DNA of 64,000 bases from Citrus sinensis (taxonomy: Eukaryota; Streptophyta; Magnoliopsida; Sapindales; Rutaceae), in contig NC_068564.1 in assembly GCF_022201045.2 (NCBI RefSeq), positions 32,889,001-32,953,000 on the forward strand, given 5' to 3'. The notes under the pieces were generated by a model. That model did not search any database. It had not been told where the DNA came from and saw only the letters and a list, made by a program, of their open reading frames with translations. Made by a program: the position numbers and the translations under genes. This document shows, in pieces, positions 50,128 through 62,963 of this stretch. Each line of letters opens with the position of its first letter. Position 1 is the stretch's first letter.

Positions 50128-50201
50128 ACATATAGCAAAGCAAATAGTGAGAATTCGCCTAATTACATATAGCAAAGCAAATAGTGAGAATTCGCCTAAT
50201 T
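50128..50201. repeat. 37-bp perfect tandem repeat downstream of tetraspanin gene
   Basis: The unit starting ACATATAGCAAAGCAAATAG occurs at 50128-50164 and 50165-50201. It lies 40-113 bases beyond the stop codon of the minus-strand tetraspanin gene, so probably in its 3' UTR. Confidence 0.85.
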
Positions 50202-50240
50202 ACTACTACATAGAGATGTTATGATCTGATCTAGACTACA

Positions 50241-51858
50241 TCAACGACCTAGAGGGTACTTTCCGTAATCATTGTCCCTCCGGCTGTTCCTGAACGCACA
50301 GCAGCCAATGGAGTAAACGATGATAAGCACTATGAGGAAGACAATGTTGACAATGGCAACCTTCTTCCAGTCACTCTTGAGTTGGTCCAGCAGGCCAGCC
50401 TTGCATGATTGGCAGTTGTAGCACAAAGTACTTGCATCATTCCCCCATGCACCACAGTCGGGATTGGTGCTAGATGTGTTTCCCTTAGTCCATTGGGTTG
50501 GACCGGCATAATTAAATCCACAGTCATTAGATGGCTTGCAGCAACCAGACTGCATATCAGAGTAAACGAAAGGTAAGCCACAATCAACATATTGAAGAAA
50601 ACAAAGTTGAGAGAATAAAGCAGCAGAAACACAAATTCAAGGCATAAAGAGACAATGATTTATATTTTGTAGCAAAGTAAAATCACAACAGTTTGTTTTT
50701 CATCGCAATAATTTAATGTGGTCCCTGAGTCCCTCTACAGTATCACCCACAATCAACAGATGTTTGAACATACAAGAAGACTATAACAAAAAGGGAGCCG
50801 TCAGCAAAGGTGTAATTTTGCAAACCAAAAACAAACTTTTGATTAGTATCACTTCAGGAACTTGGGTCCCAATTAGCAAGCGTTATGGTGGTTTCTAGGT
50901 CATAAGTCAACATCTGTAAACTAATTGATAATATGATTTCAATAGACAATAATTCAACAAAATCATGGTGGAAAAAAAAATCCCAACAACAACTGCAGAA
51001 GGAACTGCCACTAATTAGTGTACTTCCTTGACAACCATAATTTGAACAGATATTGAAAACCCAGATCAAAATTTTTACAAACTGCATCCAAAACTGAATA
51101 ACTTAATTAATTAATGTAAAAATTAGATCTCCAACACTCAAGACAAAACCAAGTTTTAATTACAAAACCAGATAAAACACCGAGCCCAAAGAACCACATG
51201 CATGAAAAAAAGTTCAGCAAAATCCCTAATCAACAAGCACCCAAAATTGTTTCTTAAGAATAAAAAAATATATATCTAAAGAAGGGACAAATCAACCAAA
51301 ATTTTTAATAAATTATGTATAAACATATGTAGAGTTATAGTAATAAAGTACCTGAACAGAAGACAAGTGCTCGGAATAAAACTGCTCGACGGTGTCATTA
51401 AGATACTTATCATGAAAGCTTGAGCAAACTTTGCTATCAATCAAACAACTCTTAATCTTGTTCCAATTCTTAGTATTATTCACTCTCTTTTGCAACCAGT
51501 CTGAGTAATCTCCCAATCTGTACTCCTTATACCCTCTTCCGGACAAGACCTCACCGGCTCCTTTGTTGGTCACGACGAAGGCCATGATGGTGAAGCAAAA
51601 CAACAGCACAATCAACAAGAACATCACAACCAAGTAGACCCACAATAGCCAGGAGACTCTGCAGCACGCGCCGATGAGGCCGGCCAAGGAGACTATCATT
51701 AGGAACACGCCCAGAATTATCACGGGCTTGTCGAGAAACTTCTCGCATTCGGTCACGCCCTTGTTGGAGAGCCAGATGCCGGCCCAGAGGATCGGAATTG
51801 AGAGGAGGAATGTTAAGATGTTGAGGATCCCGATCAAGTTGTTGCTTAGACGAAACAT
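50241..51858 (-). CDS. Tetraspanin-8-like protein, complete
   Basis: Two exons: 51858-51352 (169 codons) and 50549-50241 (TAG), 271 residues, the length expected for TET8-type plant tetraspanins. The start [20 protein letters not shown] opens helix 1. Helices 2 and 3 follow, with [14 protein letters not shown] and GACC between them. The large loop has [14 protein letters not shown] and [15 protein letters not shown], then helix 4 and [20 protein letters not shown] at the tail. The 802-base intron lies at the same GCCK position as in the 48764 gene, showing tandem duplication. It likely acts at the plasma membrane and in extracellular vesicles. The exon 1 region is notably GC-richer than the surrounding DNA. 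Confidence 0.93.
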
Positions 51859-54800
51859 TGCGCCACAGATTTTCAAAATCAATGCAGATGAAATGTTCGA
51901 TGGAAGTTCTGAACGATGAGGAGATATTTTTATACGGGAAGTTTATCTTCTCCTAATGCAGTAACTGTATGGAAGAGAGTGGGGTTACTGCGGAGAAAGT
52001 TCTTTTGAGTTGGCTCCGCCGGGTGATCATCCTTTGTTAATGCTTAACACGTTTTAAAGTGACGCGCGAGTTTCCGACACGTGTGAGGGCGGTTTCCTAC
52101 CGACGCGTTGTTTAGTTGTCTCTAGTGGAAGTGTTTTAAATACCAATTTTAAACGGTCGAGTACTCCCCAGGCCACAGCTCCCTTCCCATTCTGAGATTG
52201 GATATTTTCATCCGTATCCCCAATGTCTTAACTAATATCACCTAAAGTTCACAATTAATCACAAAAACCCCCTAGCGAATACTAAAAGATTTTGTTGGCT
52301 TGGCCCGGGATGTCAAAATTGAAAACTTGTAATAAAAATACAAATTTTCGATTACTGTAGTTTAAATACTTTTGCTCGTATTATATTTTCTCAAACTGAT
52401 TTGGTGATGAATCTAAAATGTGCTCTTTCTTTAGTTTGTTTACTTTTGTTTTAGAAAGATTTTATATATATATATATATATAATAGTCTCTAATCTATTT
52501 TTCTCCTATTTTAACAAAGAATTTCTACTGTTAAATAGATGAAAATAATAAAATAACAAATTTGGGTAATTGCTTAAAGATTTTGACAATTTATCTAACA
52601 TTGATTACTAAAACTATGACAAAAAGGTTAGCTTCTTCCAAACAATCCCTAAAGCCAAAGGCCTTTTTGGTTCAAACTTTATAGTCAACTACAATTTTTT
52701 AAGGTCAAAGCCTCGTTGTTACCGTAGAAAAGTTCCTTGCGAGCCAGTAGGGACGCGGCTGTGATCATTATTTTACAGCCTACAAGTGACGTGAACAAAA
52801 AAAACACAAAGAAAAAAAGAGGAAAGCGTTACGCTCGCTCTTAACTTTTTAAGCCGTGGGTCAACGTCTCTGAATAGGCAATTGTTCAGTGTATTGTCGC
52901 CCACAGTAATATCCAAACTTTTGACGTGGCAGCACTTGGTTACCGTCTCATTTTACACTGTTTTCTTTGATTTGTCGTCACTTTAGTTTTGGTAAGGTCA
53001 CCCGCGTACCGTGTACGCGTGATGCTCTTATTAACGAAAGCAACGATCGACTTTGATACGAGCGCGCTACGTAATTTGTCCAAGACTCCCGAGTCCGAGT
53101 GTCCGATTGCCGATTTGGTATTGGAATATCAAAATCGGAAACGGCGCCGTTTTCTATTTGACTGTTTGGGCACCCAAATCAGGCACCAGTTTCGGATGAT
53201 TAGGGGAAAATAACATCTATGACTTCCAAAGTTTGTATCAATAACGTCTACGTAAACTCTCAAATGTTTTTGAAATTTTTCACACAACCTTTTTCTTTCG
53301 GTACATTAAATATATGATGTGACTCTTATTTTTAATACTTATTTAATGGTTAATTGATTATGCAAAAAGAATAACGAAAGAGTCACACACAAAATTAACT
53401 ATGGTAGCTCAAACTAAAAGTGTACCCCTTTTTAGTTTCCTTTGAATTTATTAAGATATGATATTAAAATGATACTACCATAAACTTTATTTTTAAAAAA
53501 CTTAAATACAATTATTAAATCCCATGCTAATGCTATTATGCTAGTGCCTGTTGGTTTGGAATTTAATCTGTTTAAACAACGAATTGATATGATAATTGTA
53601 GTATTAAACAATAGTGACAACTTGATCTGACGGGTGGTGGGGACATACCACATGTACTATCACACGTTATAAACGAAGTTCAATTGTTGAATTAGCCACA
53701 TGTACTAACATTACACGAAAGAGTGCTGTTTACTGCTAAAATGACTTCTTGACATGTCATTATTTAACGCGTGTGATTGCAAAACTATTGCTTAAGTCAA
53801 TAAAAATATGATTGTTGAAGACAATTCAAAAGAATAATTGATGATCATAGCACAATCAAAGCACAATGACGATGACCCTCTTATCTTCGGTCGGCCTCTT
53901 GTTGTGTGGTCTAGGTTTCACACCATAATATCACAAATCAAGATTTTCTCATGATCTGATCTTCATTTGAGTAAATTCTGTTAATATGATTGGTGGTTAA
54001 TAAATTAAAAAGAAAAAGTAGTTAAATCATAATCATCCACTAACACTAAAACACATGTGGCACAAGATCTGTAAAAAATTAAGAGTGCTCAAATCAGGAG
54101 AGAATCATAATCCTAATATCAATGGCCAACTTTAGGATATGCTTCATTTTCAAATGAGTCATTTAAATGTAAATGGGGGCCTTGCCAGTTTATTTTTAGT
54201 GTTATGAATGATTCAACATTTCAACCTTTCTCACTTCTTATTATGTCGCGGAAGATTTTTGATTGTTTTCGTATTGATTCTACTCTTTACTCAAATATTA
54301 AAACTGATTCATTACAGAAATTGACGAGCTTTTCTCAATAATGATATTCAAATTTTTAGTATAAATAGAGCTGATGAATAAGTTATACATAATATATTAC
54401 ATACATTTTTCAAATTCTATATGCAAAATAAGATCATGTAACGTGGGTGTCGGAGGCCTCGATAACATAGATTATATATATATTTTGACAACTATTATGA
54501 GATGTATTAACAATTATTCTCTGGTCCATCATAATTCATGCTTCCGATTCATCACAAAGATAAAGTTAAGAGAATCTGAATCGCTTGTCTTTTCAGTTTA
54601 TGCGCTTTGTATGCTTTTTGTAAATATCCCATTCTTTTTTTTAATTTTTAATTTTTTTGGTTTGCATATTCTATTTATTCTTTGTGTGCTCAAGCGCATG
54701 GAATTTTGCAGTTTCCTCAGGGTTGGGATCAGACGTTTTTTAATCAGCATTATTGATTGTATTTTGCCAGATTTTGACTTGAATGCTAGAAGTGTTCCAA

Positions 54801-56970
54801 TTTTTTTAATTTCTATTACATTGGAGTGCAGAACATCTGGAGGAGGCAGCCGCTGCATCGAGCGGAGGGTTCCTCGAAAATGGGTGCCCAATAAAGAGAA
54901 GTGGGTGGGGGTTGGTATGGGGGTTGGGCTAATTGACCTGCCCAAATCAAGCTGGCCTTGGCTCCAATTGCACTCAATCCCGGTGGTAGCTACTAGATGA
55001 GAGTTGTCTGGAGAAGTTCTTATTTGCTTGGAATCTTCTCGACTACTTAATCAATGGTGACATTCTATGTCAACCCCAGGATGCTACTATTCACTCAAAT
55101 ACCTGACTCATAACGTGCCGGATCTGCTTGTAATATACGAGATAAAATCATCCTTAGACACACGCAAGGACTCAGTTCTCGATCTATATGCAAAATGTAT
55201 TGATTTAATAAGAAGGTGGCTGCCATTATCATTTGGAATTTGAAATTTGAAATTGCTGGCCGTTGTAGGTCTAAAGTCATTATTATTTTGCTTTTGAATC
55301 TTTTTGTGTAAAATTATAACTCTTTTGACCGACCCCACCAAATACAAAGCTCAAAAGAATTAGGGTTTATTTGAGATTGTCTTTTAAAGATCAAAAGGAA
55401 ATTTTAAAAATAAAAAATTAATTTATATGTTTAGTAAATATTTTTAAAAATTATTTTTGATAAAGTTATCTTATCTTATAGAAAATTTTAAAAAGTAGAA
55501 AAAAAATGTCATTTTTCAAAACGTGACTTTGAGAATTAATTTTATACTTAATATAATGTCATATACATTCTCACATATATTACTCAGAATTGTTTTTATT
55601 CAATTAGGAAGTAAACTATTAAAATTAAAGAGGTTATTTATTACCAACAATATTGATTAGAAAATAAAAAGATATTTTAATTATCAGTTATCACACATAC
55701 ACACACAAAAAAAAAAAAATTAGAAGAAAGGATGTCAACACCACCATATTTTGGTGAAATAGTTATACAAACACTATGCTTTCACAAAAAGTTACATAGA
55801 TCTTTTTCTTAGTACAAAATTTGGTTTATTTGTCTAAAAATATTTGTATGATTATTTTTAGGTAGTTGTTAAGTTACATAATCATGTAACTTACATTAAC
55901 CCAATGTTTGCTACCATTAACACACATTTAGTTTTTGTTGTTTATGTTTTTATGTTAGTTATAGCAAGTGTTGGGTTGATATAAATTACACGATTACGTA
56001 ACTTAACAAGCATCTTATTTTTAAACACAAAAATGGATCTATATACTTAAAAAATAGTTGATGTGAACATTTTTGTAAACAAAAGGGTATTTATCACCAT
56101 TTTCTCAAACTAAAGGAATGTTGGTGACTTGGTGTTAAGGGTGGTCAAAACCTAGTTCGTAGGTTTTGGTAAATTACAATACGACACAAACATTTATTTT
56201 TTTCATTTTGGGCCAAAAGTTTTGATTTTAAAAACAATGACGATGATTTTGAAGATTTTGCATTTTAGTCCAAAATTCTTGCATTTTTTTTTGTGAATAC
56301 AAATTTGTAAATTATTTTATTTTTGTTTATTATACATTGATTATAATAAGCTTTATGTGTAAGTTAAGCTGAACGAAAAATTGATTTGTTAATATGAACC
56401 GTTATTGAAAACAAAATCGAACCGAACTGAACTATTGGTTTCGGTTCGATTTTTATTTTCCTTAAAGACCGAATGATTTTTTTTTTTTAATTTCAAACCC
56501 GAACCAAACTGAAATCGAAAGTTTACCCCTAAACGAAACCGATGCCCTCCCCTAGTTGTTGTCCTTTTTTTAAAGAATTATTACATACACATATTTACAA
56601 ATGTGTAAACAAATTTTGTCTGAACTTTATAATCATCTTAGTCATTTATATTTTTATAACATCAATAGTAAAATTTACCAAACACATAACACTACCTTTA
56701 AAACGCACAACACTTTCAAAAAAATAAATTTTATTAAATATTTAACTGACTTTCTCCACAACTCGTTATTTTCATAATACAATTAATAACAATTATTTTA
56801 AAAGTTACCTTACCACTTAAGAAATCAAGATAACTCCCCGTTTTAGAGGACTCCAGCAGCTAGCATATCTCTAACTTCTGCATTTTTTTCTTCTAAGAGA
56901 ATGAGTAAGATGAATCGAGCTATTCAAGCAATGCTAGAAGGAACTATCAACCTTATGGACAAATAATTAA
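51859..56970. other. Gene-poor spacer
   Basis: Upstream region of the tetraspanin-8-like gene, then AT-rich spacer. The 52900-53215 part is rich in CG dinucleotides and contains the palindrome AAACGGCGCCGTTT; its 74-codon frame matches nothing I know. Open frames at 54374-55000 and 55095-55347 also lack recognisable domains. A (TA)n tract is near 52466-52483. Confidence 0.45.
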
Positions 56971-57653
56971 AGGGAAAATATCCACCGTCCACCCGTTTTT
57001 TTCAACTTTTTCAAAAATATACAATTTTTTTTTTTGCTGGAATCTACCTAAAGTTACATTTTGTTTTACTTTTCCACTTCCGTTTGGAATCCGTTAAGAA
57101 AACTAACAGAAACTTAAAAAAATGACCATTTTACCCCGCAAAACGAAAATTATAATTTCACCCCAAAAATTGTCAAAAATAATTAGATTAAAGAAATTAT
57201 TTTCCCCATCAGTCAATAAAGAAATTAATTCCACAACCATTAAATGCAAGGTTTTTTTTATAAATATGTTTATAATTAGAATGCTAAATTATAACAGTAG
57301 TATTAAAAATAGTCAAATCTCGCAAAACATCAATTAAATTTAAGATAAGTAGAGTTTTATTATTCATTGAGTTATAATCTCTAGTAGTTAAGATTTTTTT
57401 GTACTTCATTAACGTACCAATAATGATATTCATCATTAAGTCTTATTATTTTTGACATTTTTAGGGTGAAATTGTAATTTTCATTTTAGGGGTAAAATGG
57501 TCATTTTTTTTAGTTTCTGTTAGTTTTCTTAACGGATTCCAAACGAAAGTAGAAAAGTAAAAAAAAATATAACTTTAAGTGAATTTCAGTAAAAAAAATA
57601 ATTATATATTTTTAAAAAATTAAAAAAAATAAGTGGACGGTAAATATTTCCCC
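56971..57653. mobile_element. MITE with long terminal inverted repeats and 8-bp TSD
   Basis: The left arm starts AGGGAAAATATCCACCGTCCAC and the right arm is its inverted counterpart ending GTGGACGGTAAATATTTCCCC. The arms extend beyond 200 bases, to about 57185 on the left and from about 57450 on the right. ATAATTAA flanks both sides (56963-56970 and 57654-57661). The interior is AT-rich and non-coding. The 8-bp duplication suggests hAT-like or related transposition, but the superfamily is uncertain. Confidence 0.7.
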
Positions 57654-57788
57654 ATAATTAACGGATTCCAAACGAAAGTAGAAAAGTAAAAAAAAAATAT
57701 AATTTTAAGTGAATTTCAGTAAAAAAAATAATTATATATTTTTAAAAAATTAAAAAAAATAAGTGGACGGTAAATATTTCCCCATAAT
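57531..57788. repeat. Tandem duplication of the MITE right arm, period about 129
   Basis: AACGGATTCCAAACGAAAGT begins at 57531 and again at 57660, and both copies run to TATTTCCCCATAATTA with one extra A in the second. The duplicated block includes the target-duplication sequence, so it arose after insertion. Confidence 0.85.
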
Positions 57789-58099
57789 TAAATAAATAAC
57801 ATCAGTCAACATCAAATCAAGGTCAAGAAGAAAAAAATTGTGCAAGTGGGCTCACCACGAGGCAATATTTGTTGTTATTATATGCGTGTATAAGAATGGT
57901 TGGTGTTTTATCTTATTAATGATAATACAATTAAAACCCACTGATTTCTGTCAAAATTAAGATTTTTATGGATTCTTTTTAAATTTATTCTTTAACCCAA
58001 AATATCATTATTTGATTTCCACTTTGTTGCATCAAGCCAAATCACAAAAAAAAAAAAAAAAAAAACTGAAAGTGAATGGGATCAAAAATTGGGATCAGG

Positions 58100-58224
58100 C
58101 TATGGTGCAACTGTGGTACCGTGCCACAGTTGCATTCAGCCGTTGGATGCACTTAGATTGATGGAGTCCACTGGCATCCAACGGTTGGATGCAACTGTGG
58201 CACGGTACCGCAGTTGCACCACAG
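58100..58224. repeat. Nested palindrome / foldback element
   Basis: Arms at 58100-58150 and 58173-58224 are inverted copies (GGTGCAACTGTGGTACCGTG in the left arm against its near-perfect complement in the right). Each arm is itself palindromic, with TGCAACTGTGG facing CCACAGTTGCA around a TACCG centre. A small MITE is the most likely nature. A 70-codon frame crossing it is coincidental. Confidence 0.75.
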
Positions 58225-58462
58225 GTTTTCCCCAAAAACTGATAACATTTGCAGAGTCATGGCTTTTCAAAGGTCTTTTGCTTATTGACCATGCGCAATA
58301 AGTCAATAACTAAACTACTAAAGCATCAACATTCAAAACAATCTTTAACTGTTGCCTTATTGGTTTTCAGGCTTAAATGAAAAAACATGATCAGGGAGCA
58401 AATAAACAGAGCAATATGAACGTTTCATCCAAAAGAAAAGCCACCCGAGTGCTGATGCAAGT

Positions 58463-60598
58463 TTAAAGAGGACCTGGGAACGTCCCATTTTCCCTCTGCT
58501 CGTTCCACTTCTCAATCTGCAGCAATTTGAGCACATAACAGAGAGGGAAACGGAAAAAAATGACTTCCATCACAAATGCAAATTACTACAATTCAAGTGG
58601 TTAGAAAACATACAAGTTAAACTTTCATCAACAAAAAAGATCATGATAGAAGGCTATCAATTTTGTTGACTGGACAAACATAATAGCAGCTGCATGCAAA
58701 ATCAATTATAACATTGTCTCTTTGTGAGTCGAGATGACGATAAACATTCTACTGGACAAGATGTCAGTTACAATTGATGAGACTAAAATCATAACACCTA
58801 AAATAATCCCAATGATAAAAAATGGTTCACTCAGATGTTCTAATGCTTTCATATGGTGTACCATTCTGCTATAAATACCCTTCGTGCATATAAGCTTTCA
58901 GGTACCAGTTATTCTTTTGCACTATGAGGATTGAGGCTTTTGTTTAAACTGATTCTAGAGATGATGATAAATGCAAGCTTAAAAATAAATAATAATAAAA
59001 AAAGCTCATTCTTATTTCTATTCTTTACATGACATGGCAATCTTCACCGACATCTTAACATTATGATGCTCAAGCCAGAAGCTAAAATTAGTGTCCTGAC
59101 TAAACCCAATTATCTAATCACATGATTGTTTAAGCATCATATGCCTGTAAGTGCTAGTACTAATGCGGACAAACAAATGCATGAACTTTCTCCACTAGTC
59201 TATCATAATACAATATCATAGCAGAATTACTCCTGTGTATCCAGTCATTTATATCGTTCTCACATATTAAAGGTCAATCCACCAAAGAAGTCTGCTACAA
59301 TACCAGCTGATCTCCAACAACAGATATAATGCAATAATCATCAAGAATCCATTCTTGGTATAACAAAGCTTGATATCAGAACAGCCACTAAAACCTAGAC
59401 ACAAAATAAGGAAGAATGTTTGGAATTTCTACATCCCCAATAATTTTCTATTGTTCTCAATGATTTCTACACCTGGACACATGTTTCAAATTTTCTCATA
59501 GACAGGTGGTCTAACATAATAACCTCCTAAGACGTATCATGAAAAGACAAATAAGTTATATTATTCATGAAAAGACAAATGAGTCATTTTATTTACTTAT
59601 CTTTATTTTGTTTACTTATCTGTGTGAATTCAGCAACAACTAAAAAAGGACTTATAACTAAGTAAACTTAAAATATGTTAGCCAACATTCAAAGAATCAT
59701 ATATGGCAATAGACAACATCCAAAGAATCATATATTGCAATCAACAACATTCAAAGAATTGCAATATACTCACCCAGTCACCGGGGCAGAGAGAACGATA
59801 GTATTTAGCAAATCTTTCACATTCATTAGATTCTTCCCCCTTTGCTGCCAAGCACCTGCATAATAAAATGAAGTGGTACATGCTACAGCTTCATCATAAG
59901 CAAAATGGTTCATTACTAGTGAGTTTACCTATGAAACTCAATGTAGCGGGTGAAGCAATGTCTGGTTTGATTTGTTGTTGGAAACCGGAAATCAGCAGGA
60001 GCAGTTTTGAGTTCAATCTAAGACAAAAGGAGTACCAGTAACCATAACATAAAATAATGAGAAACTTATGCAACATTGGGCTAACGTAAAGCAAGTTTGC
60101 CACTAGATACAGAAGTGCTGACATTCATCCATCACCATCTGATGACAAATTATACACCTCTTATTAACAATCATACCATATCGTTGGTCATATTACAAAT
60201 CTATAGCTTTGCTTATAAAAATAACATCATTCAGAAGCTCTTCATTTTCCCTCACCACGATTCCTAAGAGATTAATCATTCCATAAAAAGGTCAAAAATT
60301 TTGCGCGAAAAACCTAAACTTTCAATTTCCCATTGAACAAGCACAGCACAAATGATCAAGAGATATAAAACAAATCACAAAATAAAGGCAATTTACGTTT
60401 AAATTTATATATTATCCACAATTTTGTATCAATCACGATGAGAGTGATTCAAATAATCAAACAGAAGATAAAGGCTAAAAAAATTATGAATCCAATAAGA
60501 AATTTCTTTCCGTACAGTTTCTATTTTCTAGGCGCCCAAACAGAAATCGTTAAAATAGATGGAAAGAGATAAATGAAATTTACCTCGTCGGCGGCCAT
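58463..60598 (-). CDS. COX6B: Cytochrome c oxidase subunit 6b, complete
   Basis: Four exons in phase: 60598-60584, 60017-59929, 59855-59774, 58516-58463 (TAA), giving 79 residues. The protein begins MAADEIELKTAPADFRFPTT and contains QTRHCFTRYIEFHRC, then CERFAKYYRSLC, and ends WNEQRENGTFPGPL. The cysteines sit in the CX9C and CX10C spacing of COX6B (H-C-x9-C and C-x10-C). This subunit lies on the intermembrane-space side of mitochondrial complex IV and is imported through the Mia40 pathway. The first exon is only 15 bases, so it is easily missed by gene finders. The last intron (59773-58517) contains three short tandem copies of CAACATTCAAAGAATCATAT-like sequence near 59685-59760. Confidence 0.95.
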
Positions 60599-62963
60599 GC
60601 TTGATCAGTTCAAGAGAGAAACAAAGAGGCGAGAAATTTTGATTTTGATATTGATACGAGAGCTGAGACTAAGTCATAAGGCCTTAAAAATGCGAGGGAG
60701 TGTGAGCCTGTTTATTTCTATCCGGTTCGTCCGGTGACCAATGAAAAGAAGCCACTTGGAATTAAAAGAGAGTAAAAATATTAAGCGTATTCAGCTGAGT
60801 TAAAAAATGGGCAAATGAGATTAAGTATCAATACGAATATTTGAAAATATATATATATGAATATATAAGTAGCGTTTTGTTTATTTTTATAAATAAAAAA
60901 TATTTTAAATATAAGTATTTGACATTCATATTTTTACAAATAAAAAAATTAAATTTTATACTTTAGAAAATAAATATATTTTGTAGAGATTTTTTAAAAT
61001 TAATTTACTTTTGATTCAAATCTTTTTCCATTTAAATAAAAATCACGAAAGTTTACTCCTTTTTTCTTGTTTAGATGTAAATGTTTGAAAATCAGACATT
61101 AATTATAAAAAAAATTTAAATGTCTAAAATTGATAAAATTTCAAATTTTAAATGTTTAACAAATAACCCTTACGTATTTGAAAATTATAAAAGCATATGT
61201 TTCTTTCCTTTTAATTGTTGGTCCTTTTTCAAAAAAAAAAAAAGAAATTATAAGAGGCAATGGTGTATAGTATTAAGGGCAAATTTTGGATAATTCCTTG
61301 TAAATTTAATATTCTCAAATCATCTTCTTTCCTTTTGAAAATCTCAAATTACTTTTATATTTAGTCAAAATATAAGGAAAAAAATGAGAATCAATTGATT
61401 TTTTTTTATTTTTATTTTTTAACAAAAATGAGGGTAAATTAAAGTTTCCAAAAGCAAATGAAATGATTTTAAAATAATTAATTTACAAGAGAAACCATCC
61501 AAAATTAACCCTAGTATCAATAATGATTGCATGATTACCCTAAAACAAATAAAATAAGGACTTTAATTTTAAGGAAGACACAATTTTTGTAGAGCAGGAA
61601 GTTCCTTCAAATGTAATAAAAATTAAAATTCTGTCTCATTAAAGGATTTCTTGTTGTTATATCTGCTTCCTTGATGGGTGTGAAGAATTTCAATTTAAGT
61701 GTGAGCATAAAAGTTTAAGAGGGATTAAAATTCTCGCATGATCTGAGTTTTCTTGAGTTTTTAATAAATTATACCATGTGTCATGCAATAATAGTCTATG
61801 GATAGGATTTAAGTTCTTTATATCTTAAATTTATTAATTATCAATCAGCATGTGAATTTTTATTATGGAGAAGTTCAGATAATGGGAGAATCTTAATCTA
61901 TTTAATAGACATCACTTTATCTTCTTAGATAATTATACTTGGGGATAAAATTGTAAATTTATAAAATAGATTTTATGAGGAATTTAGAAAGAAGTGCTAA
62001 TAGCTCGACTAAAAATTGAACCAGTAGAGATTGATAGGGCTCATGAACATCTGTTTTCAAGTGATTCCAATTTCTAATCAATATACCGATTATTCCTTTT
62101 TTTATTTATTTATAATAAGTTAAAAATATTTAGTCAATGAAATTCTTGCCAAGTTCAGCCTCCATTAAACTTATTACAGCATAATCACAATGTTCGATTT
62201 CATTTTCAGATGTATCTAGTCTCATTCCTCAAAAGTATCCAAAAAAAAAACTACAACTTTAAAGGACTAAATCCCAATAATCATATACTTTTATGTTTTT
62301 TTGAGTTTATTTCTCTCTTTATTTCGAATATGGTTTCCATATAAAATGAAAACTATGTAGTATATTTAGGCACTTCCATAGCATTACTCTCATTCTATTG
62401 GATTTTTGTGATATGTGCATGAACATTTTTATTATTAATGAAAGATGTAAGAAAAGGAATCAATTCATTGAGACTTGAGAGGAGAGGACCCAATATTTTT
62501 TTTCCATTATTAAGTGCAGTTAATGGCTTCTTCGTTTACCAACAAAAGCCTTCTTACTTGTCATTATATGTATTTCTATTGGAAAAAAAAAGAAGCTGTA
62601 ATTAAGATTCATAACCACACAAACATTTTAACGATGTCGATCAAAATCACTGCCAAGTGCCTACATAAACCATTTCTAAATTACCCATGTGCAATAATAT
62701 TTTTTGTGCTTAGTTATAGAATCTTTTAACAATTCTTTTGCCATGTATATAGTAATTAATCAGTTAGATCTTGACTGAATTTTACAGTGTTCGAGTATCA
62801 AAATTCGTTTTTAATACACGTAACAATAAAACCTAAACTTTCTCCCAAATATTTCTCATCTGTCCCAAAATTTCTCTTAAACGAACTTGACTTGGCAATA
62901 AGATGGGACAAAGAATTCTTTAAAAACAAAGTGTCTTTTGCTGAAAGTCCACTCTTCACTGGC
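60599..62963. other. Intergenic spacer between COX6B and the third tetraspanin
   Basis: It holds the COX6B promoter on the left and the tetraspanin promoter on the right. It is AT-rich, with (TA)n near 60848-60857. No gene or terminal repeats were recognised. The frame at 62514-62729 has no recognisable domain. Confidence 0.5.

Noticed and set aside
52989-53213. 74-codon frame in CG-rich DNA
   Set aside because: Interesting composition but no similarity that I recognise, and no gene structure around it.
54374-55000. 208-codon plus-strand frame
   Set aside because: Low-complexity hydrophobic first part, no recognisable domain and no splice partners; not supported as a gene.
58089-58301. 70-codon frame
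   Set aside because: Crosses the nested palindrome; the coding appearance comes from the inverted repeats.
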